From Ruegeria atlantica (GTDB lineage Bacteria; Pseudomonadota; Alphaproteobacteria; Rhodobacterales; Rhodobacteraceae): DNA of 64,000 nucleotides. This document shows, in pieces, positions 22,046 to 30,919 of this stretch (position 1 is the first letter of the stretch; every line of letters starts with the position of its first letter). Below the pieces are notes generated by a model. That model saw only the letters and a list, made by a program, of their open reading frames with translations, was not told where the DNA came from and searched no databases. Made by a program: the position numbers and the translations under genes. The stretch spans positions 310,001 to 374,000 of the forward strand of contig NZ_WQCG01000001.1 in assembly GCF_013032505.1 (NCBI RefSeq), read 5' to 3'.

Positions 22046-23218
22046 TTATCCTGCTCGTTGGATGACGATGTCATCAACCCACATACGTGCCAAATGGTCC
22101 GTTTCCAGCACGCTATCAAGGGTTAAAGGGGCATTAATAAGGCCACTTGCGGCCTCAAACCTGTCAAGTACGGCCTCGACAATGTCGGCCATCTGAAGGA
22201 AACCAATTTCACGGGCGATGAACCGGTCCAAAGCACGCTCTTTAGCGGCGTTAAAAACCGCGCCCGACAGGCCGCCGCGTTCCATCACGGCGCGCGCCAG
22301 ACGCAGCGCGGGGTAACGCGTCTTGTCGGGCGTGTTGAACTTCAACTGCCCTAGTTTTGCCAGGTCCAACCGCTCGACCGGCAATTCCTTTCGATTGGGC
22401 CAGTGCAATGCATAGCCTATGGCATGACGCATGTCCGGGGACCCCATATGAGCCATAACACCGCCATCTCGGAAACCGACCATCGCGTGAACGATGGATT
22501 CAGGATGTACCAGAACCTCGATTTGGTCTGAGGACACTCCAAAGAACTCTTTGGTTTCAATAAGCTCCAGCGCCTTGTTGAACATCGACGCGCTGTCGAT
22601 TGTAATCCGCTGACCCATGTCCCAATTCGGGTGGCTCGTGGCTTGTTCGACTGTGGCATGCGCCAACTTGCTCAACGGCCAGTCGCGGAACGCACCGCCA
22701 CTTGCGGTGATGATGATACGCTCAACTGCGGTCATGTCCTCGCCGACCAACGCCTGGAACACGGCAGAGTGTTCGCTATCGACCGGCAAAAGCCGCGCAT
22801 TGTTGACCTTGGCGGTTTCAAGAACCAGAGCACCCGCACACACCAGCGTTTCCTTGTTGGCCAATGCCAGCGTTCCACCTTGCCTGAGAACCTCAAGGCC
22901 CGGCTCCAGACCAGCAGCGCCTACAATGGCCGACATAACCCAATCGGCTGGCCTTGCCGCAGCTTCGATCAACGCCTTTTGACCTGCGGCCACTTCGACG
23001 CCTGAACCTGCAAGCGCTGCGCGCAGATCATCCAACCGGTCCTCATACGCTGTAACCGCAACGTTCGCCTTCAAACGCCGGGCGTCCTCGGCCAACTTCC
23101 CGATATTCGCCCCACCGGTAAGCGCGACGACGTCATAGGCCGCAGGTTCGCGATCAATCAGATCAATTGTGTTTTGCCCAATTGATCCGGTCGCACCGAA
23201 GATTGAGATCTTGCGCAT
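22046..23218 (-). CDS. dxr: 1-deoxy-D-xylulose 5-phosphate reductoisomerase
   Basis: Makes methylerythritol phosphate, committing carbon to isoprenoid synthesis. The 390-residue protein has the NADPH motif GATGSIGQNT (8-17), the SEHSAVFQ metal/substrate segment and the GMGQ-like MGQRITIDSASM block. Start may be ATG at 23218 or the GTG just before it at 23221; the latter overlaps the cdsA stop. Upstream neighbour uppS uses the same isoprenoid pool for the cell-wall carrier lipid. Confidence 0.95.
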   Translation of the reverse strand: MRKISIFGATGSIGQNTIDLIDREPAAYDVVALTGGANIGKLAEDARRLKANVAVTAYEDRLDDLRAALAGSGVEVAAGQKALIEAAARPADWVMSAIVGAAGLEPGLEVLRQGGTLALANKETLVCAGALVLETAKVNNARLLPVDSEHSAVFQALVGEDMTAVERIIITASGGAFRDWPLSKLAHATVEQATSHPNWDMGQRITIDSASMFNKALELIETKEFFGVSSDQIEVLVHPESIVHAMVGFRDGGVMAHMGSPDMRHAIGYALHWPNRKELPVERLDLAKLGQLKFNTPDKTRYPALRLARAVMERGGLSGAVFNAAKERALDRFIAREIGFLQMADIVEAVLDRFEAASGLINAPLTLDSVLETDHLARMWVDDIVIQRAG

Positions 23219-23220
23219 CA

Positions 23221-24003
23221 CTACATAGCTCCGGGAGAATAGATAAGCCCGGCTAACAAAACGAACAGAGCTGCGCCCATCATGCCGTCAAAGCGGTCCA
23301 GAAATCCGCCATGACCGGGAATCAGGTTGGAACTGTCCTTCACCCCAAATTTACGCTTTGTCGCGCTTTCGACAATGTCTCCGGCCTGACTGGCCATCGA
23401 CGCAAGGACTGAGATCACCACGAACATGAAACCGAAACCGGCGTTCATGGCAAAAATTGCTCCGACTAAGGCCGCAGCAGCCCATCCGCCCGCAGTACCC
23501 GACCATGTTTTCTTTGGACTGACCTTTGGCCAGAACTTAGGTCCACCAAAGGTCTTGCCCACAAAATAGCCTGCAACGTCCGTCGCCACGACCACTGAGA
23601 TCAGCCAAACCATCCAACCGAAACCCATACCCTCGCGGATTGAGATAAAACCCAGACCCGACGCAGCAATCCAAAAGGCAAAGAGAGCGTAAATCCCTTT
23701 AGAACGGCTGACCTGCCCTGCCCCAACCAAAGCCGGAGCCAGTAGGAACGGCAGCGTATAAAGCGGCGGAAGATGATAGCTGAGAACAACCGCTACACCG
23801 GTGAGGATGCCCAACTGGATTGCCACGCCATTGCGGTTCGGGTCGATCATCCGGACCAGTTCCCAGGTCATCAGACCGCAGGCAATTGCGATAAAGGCTT
23901 CAAACCACAATCCGCCCAGCCACACTTCGACAGAACCGATGCACACAAGCACCGCAGCAGAAGTGACGCGGGCGGTTAAGTCAGACCATCGGCCTTCGCT
24001 CAT
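23221..24003 (-). CDS. cdsA: Phosphatidate cytidylyltransferase CdsA
   Basis: Forms CDP-diacylglycerol for phospholipid synthesis. A 260-residue polytopic protein with the C-terminal CDP-alcohol signature (SQAGDIVESATKRKFGVKDSSNLIPGHGG), whose Asp residues bind metal. ATGA overlap with uppS upstream and TAG/GTG abutment with dxr place it in the frr-uppS-cdsA-dxr-rseP operon. Confidence 0.96.
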   Translation of the reverse strand: MSEGRWSDLTARVTSAAVLVCIGSVEVWLGGLWFEAFIAIACGLMTWELVRMIDPNRNGVAIQLGILTGVAVVLSYHLPPLYTLPFLLAPALVGAGQVSRSKGIYALFAFWIAASGLGFISIREGMGFGWMVWLISVVVATDVAGYFVGKTFGGPKFWPKVSPKKTWSGTAGGWAAAALVGAIFAMNAGFGFMFVVISVLASMASQAGDIVESATKRKFGVKDSSNLIPGHGGFLDRFDGMMGAALFVLLAGLIYSPGAM

Positions 24004-24731
24004 GCCGGAACCGCTCCAAACCGCCGGTCACGGGTGCCAAAGTTCCGGCACAGCCGTTCCAGTTCGGCCGAGGTGAAGTCGGGCCAGAGCGTGTCGATGA
24101 ATTCGTATTCCGAATAGGCCGATTGCCACAGAAGAAAGTTTGAAATGCGGGCCTCGCCACTGGTCCGGATCACCAAATCCGGATCGGGAAGAACGTGCGT
24201 ATCCAAGTACTTGGGAAGCGTTTCTTCATCCACGTCATCGGGTCGCAGGCGGCCTTCGGCTACGTCGCGCGCCAGGCGCTTGGTTGCCCGTGCAACCTCA
24301 TCCCGCCCACCGTAGTTAATCGCAATAGTCAGGTGTACCAAATCGTTGTGTTGAGTTGCGGCCTCGAGCGTATCCATCAGGTCGGTCAGCTTGGAATCCA
24401 AACGAACCCTGTCGCCGATAAAGCGTACACGCACTCCGGCTTTGGTCAGATTGCGTGCTTCTTTGATGATATACCGCTTAAACAAGCTCATCAGTCCAGC
24501 CACTTCGACCTGGGTCCGTTTCCAGTTTTCAGTCGAAAAAGCAAATACTGTCAGATACTTGATACCCAAACCCGGACAGGCCTCAACCACCTCCCTTACC
24601 CGCCGGGCGCCGGCCTGATGGCCAAACAACCTAGGCCGATTGCGCGCCTGAGCCCAGCGTCCGTTCCCATCCATGATGATGGCTACGTGGCGTGGTCCGG
24701 TAGCGGGTGAGGGTTGCGAGGTGTCAGGCAT
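24000..24731 (-). CDS. uppS: Undecaprenyl diphosphate synthase (isoprenyl transferase)
   Basis: Builds C55 undecaprenyl diphosphate, the carrier for peptidoglycan and O-antigen. The 243-residue cis-prenyltransferase shows the catalytic region HVAIIMDGNGRWA (15-27), LTVFAFSTENW, and RTSGEARISNFLLWQSAYSE near the C terminus. It lies 8 bp after frr. Confidence 0.97.
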   Translation of the reverse strand: MPDTSQPSPATGPRHVAIIMDGNGRWAQARNRPRLFGHQAGARRVREVVEACPGLGIKYLTVFAFSTENWKRTQVEVAGLMSLFKRYIIKEARNLTKAGVRVRFIGDRVRLDSKLTDLMDTLEAATQHNDLVHLTIAINYGGRDEVARATKRLARDVAEGRLRPDDVDEETLPKYLDTHVLPDPDLVIRTSGEARISNFLLWQSAYSEYEFIDTLWPDFTSAELERLCRNFGTRDRRFGAVPA

Positions 24732-24739
24732 TTCGTGGA

Positions 24740-25303
24740 TCAGACCTGCATGATCTCTGCCTGCTTGGTTTCAAGCGCGGCATCTACGTTCTTGATCATC
24801 TGGTCGGTCAGGTCCTGGACTTCGCTTTCCCAGAACTTCTGATCGTCTTCCGACATGCCGTCGGCTTTGGCTTTCTTGATCTGATCCATGCCATCGCGGC
24901 GTACGTTGCGGATCGATACTCGGGCGTGCTCGGCATATTGACCGGCAACCTTTCCCAGTTCGCGACGGCGCTCTTCGTTCAATTCCGGGATCGGCAGCAT
25001 AATGATGGTGCCGTTCAACTGAGGGTTGATGCCCAGGCCACTTTCGCGGATGGCCTTTTCAACCTTACCAACCAAACCCTTGTCCCAGACATTCACCGTC
25101 ACCATACGCGGTTCGGGGACGTTCACGGTTCCGACCTGATTGATCGGGGTCATCGACCCGTAGGCGTCAACCATGACCGGTTCCAGCATCGACGCCGACG
25201 CACGGCCCGTTCGCAACGAGGCGAATTCAGTTCTCAGGTTGCCCATGGCGCCATCCATCCGGCGCTTCAGATCGTCGGTGTCCAGTTCAAAATCGTCAGA
25301 CAT
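24740..25303 (-). CDS. frr: Ribosome recycling factor
   Basis: Splits the post-termination ribosome with EF-G. The 187-residue length, the LRTGRAS motif and the C-terminal helix typical of RRF are present. The ATG at 25303 with GGGGAGTGAG upstream is chosen over a GTG three codons earlier. Usually pyrH sits immediately upstream in alphaproteobacteria; here the next gene upstream is acuI, 185 bp away and beyond a hairpin, so this operon begins with frr. Confidence 0.96.
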   Translation of the reverse strand: MSDDFELDTDDLKRRMDGAMGNLRTEFASLRTGRASASMLEPVMVDAYGSMTPINQVGTVNVPEPRMVTVNVWDKGLVGKVEKAIRESGLGINPQLNGTIIMLPIPELNEERRRELGKVAGQYAEHARVSIRNVRRDGMDQIKKAKADGMSEDDQKFWESEVQDLTDQMIKNVDAALETKQAEIMQV

Positions 25304-25442
25304 GCTGCTCACTCCCCGTCTTCAGGTGCTGTTTGCATGGCTCATAGTCCATCGCAATTGGGATGTATAGCAATGATGATCTGGAATTGCGCCAATGACC
25401 AGAGGTGTTTCGGGTATTTTCAGGTTCTTTCAAAGGCAAATG

Positions 25443-25471
25443 AACCGACCAACACGGATGTCAGTCGGTTC
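25443..25471 (-). terminator. Hairpin after acuI
   Basis: GAACCGAC (25443-25450) and GTCGGTTC (25464-25471) form an 8-bp stem with a 13-base loop. On the minus strand it is followed by only a modest T-rich stretch, so termination may be partial. It separates the DMSP operon from frr. Confidence 0.5.
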
Positions 25472-25488
25472 GTCCAAATGCATAGGAA

Positions 25489-26484
25489 TCAGCCGTTTAC
25501 GTCGACAACAACACGGCCTTTGACTTGTCCTTTAAGAATATCCGCGCCCAATTGTGGCAGATCACCCAAGGTTGCCGGATGAACCATCGCCTCAAGCTTG
25601 TCCATCGGCAGGTCAGTCGCAACACGTTGCCACGCGCGGACCCGATTGTCATAGGGCTGCATCACACTATCGATGCCCAACAGGTTGACACCGCGCAGCA
25701 GGAAAGGAATGACGCTTGCGGGCAACCCTGCCCCCCCGGCAAGACCAACGGCTGCGACCGAGGCTCCGTATTTCATCTGACCCAGAACGCGGGCCAGCAT
25801 CTCGCCTCCAACCGCATCAATGCAGCCTGCCCAGGTTTCGCTTTCCAGAGGGCGTTTCACGGTTTCGTTGAGGTCTTCGCGCGGCACTATCGTGGTGGCG
25901 CCAAGTGATTTCAGATACTCACCAGCCTCAGGGCGACCCGTTACAGCGGCCACTTCATATCCTAAATTGGCCAGAATGGCGGTCGCAACCGAACCGACAC
26001 CGCCAGCGGCACCGGTGACAAGCACCGGTCCATGCCCCGGCTGCATCCCCTGATCCTCAAGTGCCATAACGGCCAGCATCGCGGTGAATCCAGCAGTTCC
26101 TACGGCCATTGCCTGCCGTGTATCCAGACCTTCGGGCAACGGAACCAGCCAGTCGGCCAGCGCGTTGGCCTTCTGCGAATATCCGCCCCAGTGCGCCTCA
26201 CCCACGCGCCAGCCGGTCAGAACGACCTTGTCGCCTGGCTTGTAGCGGTCGTCCGAGGATGCCTCGACCGTACCGCTATAGTCTACGCCAGGGACATGTG
26301 GGTAGCTGCGCACCAACCCGCCGCCCTTTGGCGACATGCAAAGGCCGTCCTTATAGTTCACGGTCGAATACTCAACGGCGATGGTCACTTCACCATGCGG
26401 CAGATCTCCGTCGGAGAGTTGTTTGACCGAGGCGCTTGCCAGGCCGCTTTCCTCGTCCTTATCCATTACCATCGCATTGAACAT
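25489..26484 (-). CDS. acuI: Acryloyl-CoA reductase AcuI (MDR superfamily)
   Basis: NADPH-dependent reduction of acryloyl-CoA to propionyl-CoA, which detoxifies the product of DMSP cleavage. The 331-residue quinone-oxidoreductase-type MDR protein has the family N terminus with TVNYKDGLC, the nucleotide motif TGAAGGVGSVA (about 156-166) and no structural zinc cysteines. AAAGGAAAG precedes the ATG. Its position 59 bp downstream of dmdA reproduces the dmdA-acuI operon known in Ruegeria pomeroyi, which distinguishes it from YhdH-type relatives. Confidence 0.93.
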   Translation of the reverse strand: MFNAMVMDKDEESGLASASVKQLSDGDLPHGEVTIAVEYSTVNYKDGLCMSPKGGGLVRSYPHVPGVDYSGTVEASSDDRYKPGDKVVLTGWRVGEAHWGGYSQKANALADWLVPLPEGLDTRQAMAVGTAGFTAMLAVMALEDQGMQPGHGPVLVTGAAGGVGSVATAILANLGYEVAAVTGRPEAGEYLKSLGATTIVPREDLNETVKRPLESETWAGCIDAVGGEMLARVLGQMKYGASVAAVGLAGGAGLPASVIPFLLRGVNLLGIDSVMQPYDNRVRAWQRVATDLPMDKLEAMVHPATLGDLPQLGADILKGQVKGRVVVDVNG

Positions 26485-26543
26485 TTTGAACTTTCCTTTC
26501 TTTTCAATCAGTCATCAGCCCATACTGATCTGAGATATGACGT

Positions 26544-27647
26544 TTAAATCCAGAATTTGTCCCGCACCGTCGCACCGCGCATCCCGTCCGGGGTTTCAAC
26601 TTCAATCCGCGTGCCGGGTTCCCAATGGCTTAGCTTGACCATTCCTATCGACACATTGGTATTGAAATCAGGGGACCACGCGGTCGACGTGATCTGACCA
26701 ATCCGCTTGCCCCCTGCAACGACCGACCAAGGGCGGTCGCATGGCGGCACTGCATCCCCGTCAATCGAGATGGGACGGATTTGCTGTACCGGTCCTTCCT
26801 TGGCCACACGCAACAGAGCGTCCCGGCCAATGCAACCTATTGCCGTATGAGTGTTACAGAACTTGCCCAAACCACATTCGTGAGGGGTGTTGTCGTCGGT
26901 CATGTCGTTGCCGTAGGACAGCAATCCGCCTTCTATCCGCTCAATCAGATTTGGACAGCCGGCGCGAACGTGCAGGTCTTCTCCCGCCGCAAAAAGTGCG
27001 TTCCACAGGGGCATTCCGATATCCGAGCCCTCAACATAGATTTCGAAACCGCCCTGCTTGGAGTACCCGGAACGCGCAATTGCGAGTTCACGTCCCTCGA
27101 ATTCGAACTTGTCGAACTTAAAGAAACGAACGTCGCGTACACGGTCACCAAACACTCGGGCCAACAGATCATCTGCCTTCGGCCCCTGAATTGCCAGCGG
27201 AGAGACGTCGGGTTCATCAACCAGCACATCCAGACGATACCCATTGGCTATGCCCTTAACCCACAGCAGCAAGTCACTGTCGGCAATAGAAATCCACCAT
27301 CGGTCCTCTGACAATTTCACAGCCACCGGATCATTCAGCATACCACCGGTTTCATCGACGATGGGGACATAAAAACACTGTCCGGGCAACATCCCCCGCA
27401 AATCCCGTGGTGTAAGCATCTGCATCAGCCGCGCGGCATCCGGCCCACGCAATTCGACCTGCCGTTCGCAGGACACGTCCCAAACCTGCACATGACTCTT
27501 CAGGTGCCGGTAGTCCGCCTCAACGGACTCAAAAACAGTGGGCAATAACATACGATTATATACCGTATACCCTTTAACCCCGGCAGCTTCGACACCATCA
27601 GAAAAAGGTGTTCGGCGCAGGCGACGCGAGAGTGAGATCTGAGCCAC
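26544..27647 (-). CDS. dmdA: Dimethylsulfoniopropionate demethylase DmdA
   Basis: Transfers a methyl group from DMSP to tetrahydrofolate, giving methylmercaptopropionate. The 367-residue protein belongs to the GcvT fold (HVQVWDVSCERQVELRGPDA near the N terminus, GGLLSYGNDM near residue 240). The full-length match to DmdA of marine roseobacters and the acuI neighbour separate it from glycine-cleavage T proteins. The GTG start abuts the stop of the DinB gene (TAAGTG) and has AAGGAGG 5 bases upstream, so translation is coupled. Confidence 0.93.
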   Translation of the reverse strand: MAQISLSRRLRRTPFSDGVEAAGVKGYTVYNRMLLPTVFESVEADYRHLKSHVQVWDVSCERQVELRGPDAARLMQMLTPRDLRGMLPGQCFYVPIVDETGGMLNDPVAVKLSEDRWWISIADSDLLLWVKGIANGYRLDVLVDEPDVSPLAIQGPKADDLLARVFGDRVRDVRFFKFDKFEFEGRELAIARSGYSKQGGFEIYVEGSDIGMPLWNALFAAGEDLHVRAGCPNLIERIEGGLLSYGNDMTDDNTPHECGLGKFCNTHTAIGCIGRDALLRVAKEGPVQQIRPISIDGDAVPPCDRPWSVVAGGKRIGQITSTAWSPDFNTNVSIGMVKLSHWEPGTRIEVETPDGMRGATVRDKFWI

Positions 27648-28154
27648 TTAAGCCTCCTTAGGCAGAAAAACCAGATCGCTCACCGGTGCAGCAGAACCTG
27701 TTTCGGTCAGCATTTGATGCAGCTGGCCCCGGTGATGTGTTTGGTGGTTGAAGAAATGAATTACGCACTGTGCGTAGGGTTTCGTAACATCGGCTTCTTT
27801 TGCGGCCGAGAACCACGTGAAGGGGCCGCGCAGGTCCTCGTCATTCAAGGACGCAGCCCATTGGGTGATCCGCTGGTCGACCTGATCGCGCAACGGCAAC
27901 CATTCTGCCAAGTCGGCGCACAATGACGGGCTTTCCGGGATGCCGCCGCCGGGACCTTGCCCTTTGTCAAACCGCGACATCCATATCCAGTCCCCCCAAA
28001 GCAAATGATTTGCCGTGCCCAGGATCGAACCAAAAAACGCTCCGCGTTCACAGGTCAGATCCTCGCCCGAAAGCGCGGCAAGAAACCCTTTCAACTGGCT
28101 GTTTTGCCAGTGATTATATCGGGCCATCTCTTGCACATAGGCGGCGGTGATCAT
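27648..28154 (-). CDS. DinB/DfsB-fold putative metalloenzyme
   Basis: A 168-residue four-helix DinB-family protein. His residues in GTANHLLWGDW (about 52) and in the pair HFFNHQTHHRGQ (about 130-140) form the family's metal-binding triad. Members include bacillithiol and mycothiol transferases and maleylpyruvate isomerase, so a thiol- or glutathione-linked role is possible but not shown. The ATG overlaps the DUF1326 stop (TGATG), and dmdA starts at the next base after its stop, a tight translational chain. Confidence 0.8.
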   Translation of the reverse strand: MITAAYVQEMARYNHWQNSQLKGFLAALSGEDLTCERGAFFGSILGTANHLLWGDWIWMSRFDKGQGPGGGIPESPSLCADLAEWLPLRDQVDQRITQWAASLNDEDLRGPFTWFSAAKEADVTKPYAQCVIHFFNHQTHHRGQLHQMLTETGSAAPVSDLVFLPKEA

Positions 28155-28858
28155 CACTTTGGCCCATGCCAGTCGATTGGGCAGATTTCAGCAGATTTTC
28201 CACCAAAGTCCCAGACACGGCCGTAGTCGCGTACTTTGGACTTCGTACCGCGCGCAACAATGATGTCTGGCCCCATCCAATACTTCGAGTTCGACACCAT
28301 GACCGGATGTTCCGGGTCTTTGCCGCCCAGCATCTCGATCTCACCCTGAATTTTACGGCCGATCGCGATGCGGCGTTTGTTGCCGTCGCGCTCAATCTGG
28401 ACCGGAGCACGCTCGGCGCCGATGATCTCACTGACCAGCATGGTGAACAAGCCGGTGGTCCCGCCTGCCTGACCGCTGAAGATTTGCAAGAGGCCGTTGT
28501 AGGCCTTGCCGCTTGCCCGTTCGTCAACATAGGCGGCCACTTTCCACTGGCCCTCGCCCATGCGGCCCGGAATATCGACCAGCAACCCGACGTTCAGACC
28601 GGACAGATCTTCGCCCTCATAGTGGCCTTCATCAATGATGACACCCATCCACGCGTGACAATGCCCTTCGGTTGGAGGATGCGCACCCAATGAAACCACA
28701 CAGGGACAGAACACATCGCACGAGCAGTTCAGGATTAATTCGCCTTTGATTGCCCATTCCGTCGGGCTCATCTCACGCCGCTTGGGATTTGGCATACGGC
28801 TATCAATGCGCTGGCTGATCGGCAGCCTGTCCGCCTCAGGTTTTCTGTTCTTAGCCAT
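28154..28858 (-). CDS. DUF1326 domain protein
   Basis: A 234-residue soluble protein with the DUF1326 cysteine cluster near residues 45-53 (LILNCSCDVFCPC) and a GHCHAWMGV segment, which look like metal or redox ligands. The first 30 residues are basic and variable. Function unknown. DUF1326 genes are usually paired with DUF2182 membrane-protein genes, as here (4-bp gap), suggesting a two-component metal-linked membrane unit. Confidence 0.8.
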   Translation of the reverse strand: MAKNRKPEADRLPISQRIDSRMPNPKRREMSPTEWAIKGELILNCSCDVFCPCVVSLGAHPPTEGHCHAWMGVIIDEGHYEGEDLSGLNVGLLVDIPGRMGEGQWKVAAYVDERASGKAYNGLLQIFSGQAGGTTGLFTMLVSEIIGAERAPVQIERDGNKRRIAIGRKIQGEIEMLGGKDPEHPVMVSNSKYWMGPDIIVARGTKSKVRDYGRVWDFGGKSAEICPIDWHGPK

Positions 28859-28862
28859 AGGC

Positions 28863-29654
28863 TTATCCTCCGTAGCTTATTGGATAGACGAGCAGAACAA
28901 GACCGCCCGCAATCAATACAAATCCCATAGGTCGGGTCACTGCGTGGCCGATCTGGGGTAGTTTTTCCAAAACCATGAACAAGGTCGCGAGACCCATCCA
29001 CAAAAGGCTCATGACACCGCCAACAAAACCAAGCGCCATGAAGCCCCAACAGCAGCCCACACAAAACGCTCCCAGTCCCAACCCCATGCGCAAACCGCCA
29101 GTGAACCCTGTTTTCCAGTGCCCGAGGAAATAGGTCATGGGCGCGTGGCAGACACCGTGGCAAACCTCTTTCACGCGGGTGAACTGAAATGCGCCGACGG
29201 CGATCATCAGGCCGCCCGCGAAATACCCGGATTTACCAACGCCCAACATGTCGATGACCCCACCAAACAACAGTGACAGTTGAACACCGGTGATCAAAGC
29301 AGCAAAGCCGACCCAGACGGCAAGATATCCTGTCAGTACACCTAACCAGCCTGCGCGCGAGCCATTGGCACTGCGGATCAGATCATCATAACTGCGCAAC
29401 GTCGGCACGAGCGTCGGCAGCATCATAGCCGCCATCATGATAGCCCACATCCAAAACAGCGGACCAAACTCGGCCATAGGCATATACATGTCCATCCGCG
29501 GGTCCATCGCGGCCATTGCTTGTCCCATTGGGCCGGGGCGACCGATCCAATCCAGATCCATGTCTCGGCTCATGGTGAACATGGCCCACCACGCGGACAG
29601 GATTAGGGCATAAAACCCTAGCCAAAATGCGTTGCGTAGAACTGTACGACTCAC
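28863..29654 (-). CDS. DUF2182 predicted metal-binding membrane protein
   Basis: A 263-residue polytopic protein with about seven hydrophobic segments. Met-rich stretches (MDPRMDMYMPM, MWAIMMAAMMLP) and the GCCWGFMALGFVGGVM block fit the DUF2182 family, annotated as predicted metal-binding and reminiscent of copper-handling proteins. The start is GTG with GGGAGGAG upstream. It is the first gene of the five-gene run ending in dmdA-acuI and faces the GntR gene across the putative operator. Confidence 0.8.
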   Translation of the reverse strand: MSRTVLRNAFWLGFYALILSAWWAMFTMSRDMDLDWIGRPGPMGQAMAAMDPRMDMYMPMAEFGPLFWMWAIMMAAMMLPTLVPTLRSYDDLIRSANGSRAGWLGVLTGYLAVWVGFAALITGVQLSLLFGGVIDMLGVGKSGYFAGGLMIAVGAFQFTRVKEVCHGVCHAPMTYFLGHWKTGFTGGLRMGLGLGAFCVGCCWGFMALGFVGGVMSLLWMGLATLFMVLEKLPQIGHAVTRPMGFVLIAGGLVLLVYPISYGG

Positions 29655-29684
29655 GCGCTCCTCCCGACTCAGTCCTTGCTTTTC

Positions 29685-29711
29685 AAATGTCAGACTTTTA
29701 AATGTCAGACA
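29685..29711. promoter_or_regulatory. Twin GntR/FCD operator-like repeats
   Basis: AAATGTCAGAC occurs at 29685-29695 and again at 29700-29710, a 15-bp periodic direct repeat. The second copy reads as the palindrome TGTCAGACA (29703-29711), close to the TNGTNNNACNA pattern of FadR/FCD-type regulators. It lies between the divergent DUF2182-to-acuI operon and the GntR gene, 30-56 bp from each start. Confidence 0.55.
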
Positions 29712-29740
29712 AATAAAAATTCACCAACGGTCCCCAGAAT

Positions 29741-30472
29741 ATGAAAATTGACCCCAAGAAGCCTGCTGATCTGTCTGCCCAGATCGCTCAGGCCATTCGC
29801 GATGCTATCATCTCGGGCGAATTGATCGTGGATGAACGCTTGCCGTCCGAAGCGGAATTGTCCGAACAGTTTCAAGTGTCACGACCGACCGTACGCGAAG
29901 CTCTAAAACGATTGGCGGCACAATCACTTATTCGCACACAGCGCGGAGCAAGTGGCGGGGCATTTGTAAACCGGTTGAGTTTTGAGGGCGCGTATTCGCA
30001 GCAGATCACGACTTCTACCCTGCTTTTGTCGATGAATGCCGTCAGCTTCGACACGGCCTGCGAAGCCCGCTTTGCTCTAGAGCGCGCCTGCGCCCCGTTG
30101 TCCGCTCAGCGACGGACAGCCGATCAGTTGGCTACAATGCGGGCCGAGATACACCGGCAGTCACAACCGGGCCTTACGGATGAGGCTTTCTGCGCCTCTG
30201 ACGTAGCGCTTCACCGCGCCCTTGTTGATGGTGCCGGCAATCCCGTGCTGTCCTATCAATTGGCCGGAGCGGTTGAAGCCATGCAGCCTTTGATGAATAT
30301 GATCACCTTCACGGCACGATCCCGCGAGGCAATCATTTCTCTGCACAACGAGATCGCTGACGCTCTGGAAGACCGAGACTCGACCAAAGTGGACGCGACG
30401 CTAGTTGAACTTGAGAATTACACAAGGCAGTTGGCGCAGGACGTAGCACAGCAGCGAAGCAAGCCTGCGTAA
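29741..30472 (+). CDS. GntR-family regulator with FCD domain
   Basis: A 243-residue FadR-subfamily regulator: winged helix (about 8-75, with LPSEAELSEQFQVSRPTVREALKRL) and an all-helical FCD ligand domain with potential metal ligands (FCASDVALHRALVDGAGN). A GntR gene adjacent to dmdA is also found in Ruegeria pomeroyi, so it most likely controls the divergent DMSP operon through the twin repeats and responds to an acid or CoA-type ligand. The ribosome-binding site is weak. Confidence 0.88.
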   Translation: MKIDPKKPADLSAQIAQAIRDAIISGELIVDERLPSEAELSEQFQVSRPTVREALKRLAAQSLIRTQRGASGGAFVNRLSFEGAYSQQITTSTLLLSMNAVSFDTACEARFALERACAPLSAQRRTADQLATMRAEIHRQSQPGLTDEAFCASDVALHRALVDGAGNPVLSYQLAGAVEAMQPLMNMITFTARSREAIISLHNEIADALEDRDSTKVDATLVELENYTRQLAQDVAQQRSKPA

Positions 30473-30482
30473 GGAGAATGGG

Positions 30483-30845
30483 ATGACTACCGGTTTGAAC
30501 GTGATTGCCGCGCTCCTGACTATTGGGTTTGGCCTTTTCGGGTTTCTGGCGCCCAGCTTTACCTTGGGTGCATTGGATCTGACCCCAACTGACAGCAATA
30601 TGGGGCTGAGTGAAATGCGCGCATCTGTCGGCGGGCTATTCGTCGTCACTGGCGTGGCTGTTTTATATCTCAACAACCCCATGGCTTATGCCATGCTGGG
30701 TATTGTCTACGCAGGCGCGGCACTGGGTCGGTTCGTTTCGGTCTTTCTGGACAACCCACCACTGGTCAAAGCAGTCACATTTGGCGGAATCGAGCTGATC
30801 CTGGCGCTTTGGCTGATATTAGCGAACATCAACAGGTCTGCCTAA
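30483..30845 (+). CDS. DUF4345 membrane protein
   Basis: A 120-residue protein with four hydrophobic segments and the family motif EMRASVGGLFVVTGVAVL. Function unknown. It starts 10 bp after the GntR gene with AAGGAG upstream and is probably co-transcribed with it. A weak hairpin (CACTG/CAGTG, 30849-30863) follows its stop, ahead of the ssrA promoter. Confidence 0.75.
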   Translation: MTTGLNVIAALLTIGFGLFGFLAPSFTLGALDLTPTDSNMGLSEMRASVGGLFVVTGVAVLYLNNPMAYAMLGIVYAGAALGRFVSVFLDNPPLVKAVTFGGIELILALWLILANINRSA

Positions 30846-30885
30846 GCCACTGTTATTGCAGTGCACACCTGATCAAAATCACGGT

Positions 30886-30914
30886 TTGCATCCTCTTGCA
30901 CGCTCACCTATATA
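30886..30914 (+). promoter_or_regulatory. Promoter of ssrA
   Basis: TTGCAT (30886-30891) and TATATA (30909-30914) with exactly 17 bp between match a housekeeping promoter. Transcription would start near 30920, at the beginning of the tmRNA acceptor piece. Confidence 0.7.
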
Positions 30915-30919
30915 GAGAG

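Noticed and set aside
24707..25582. Plus-strand frame of 291 codons opposite frr
   Set aside because: Antisense shadow with no family similarity.
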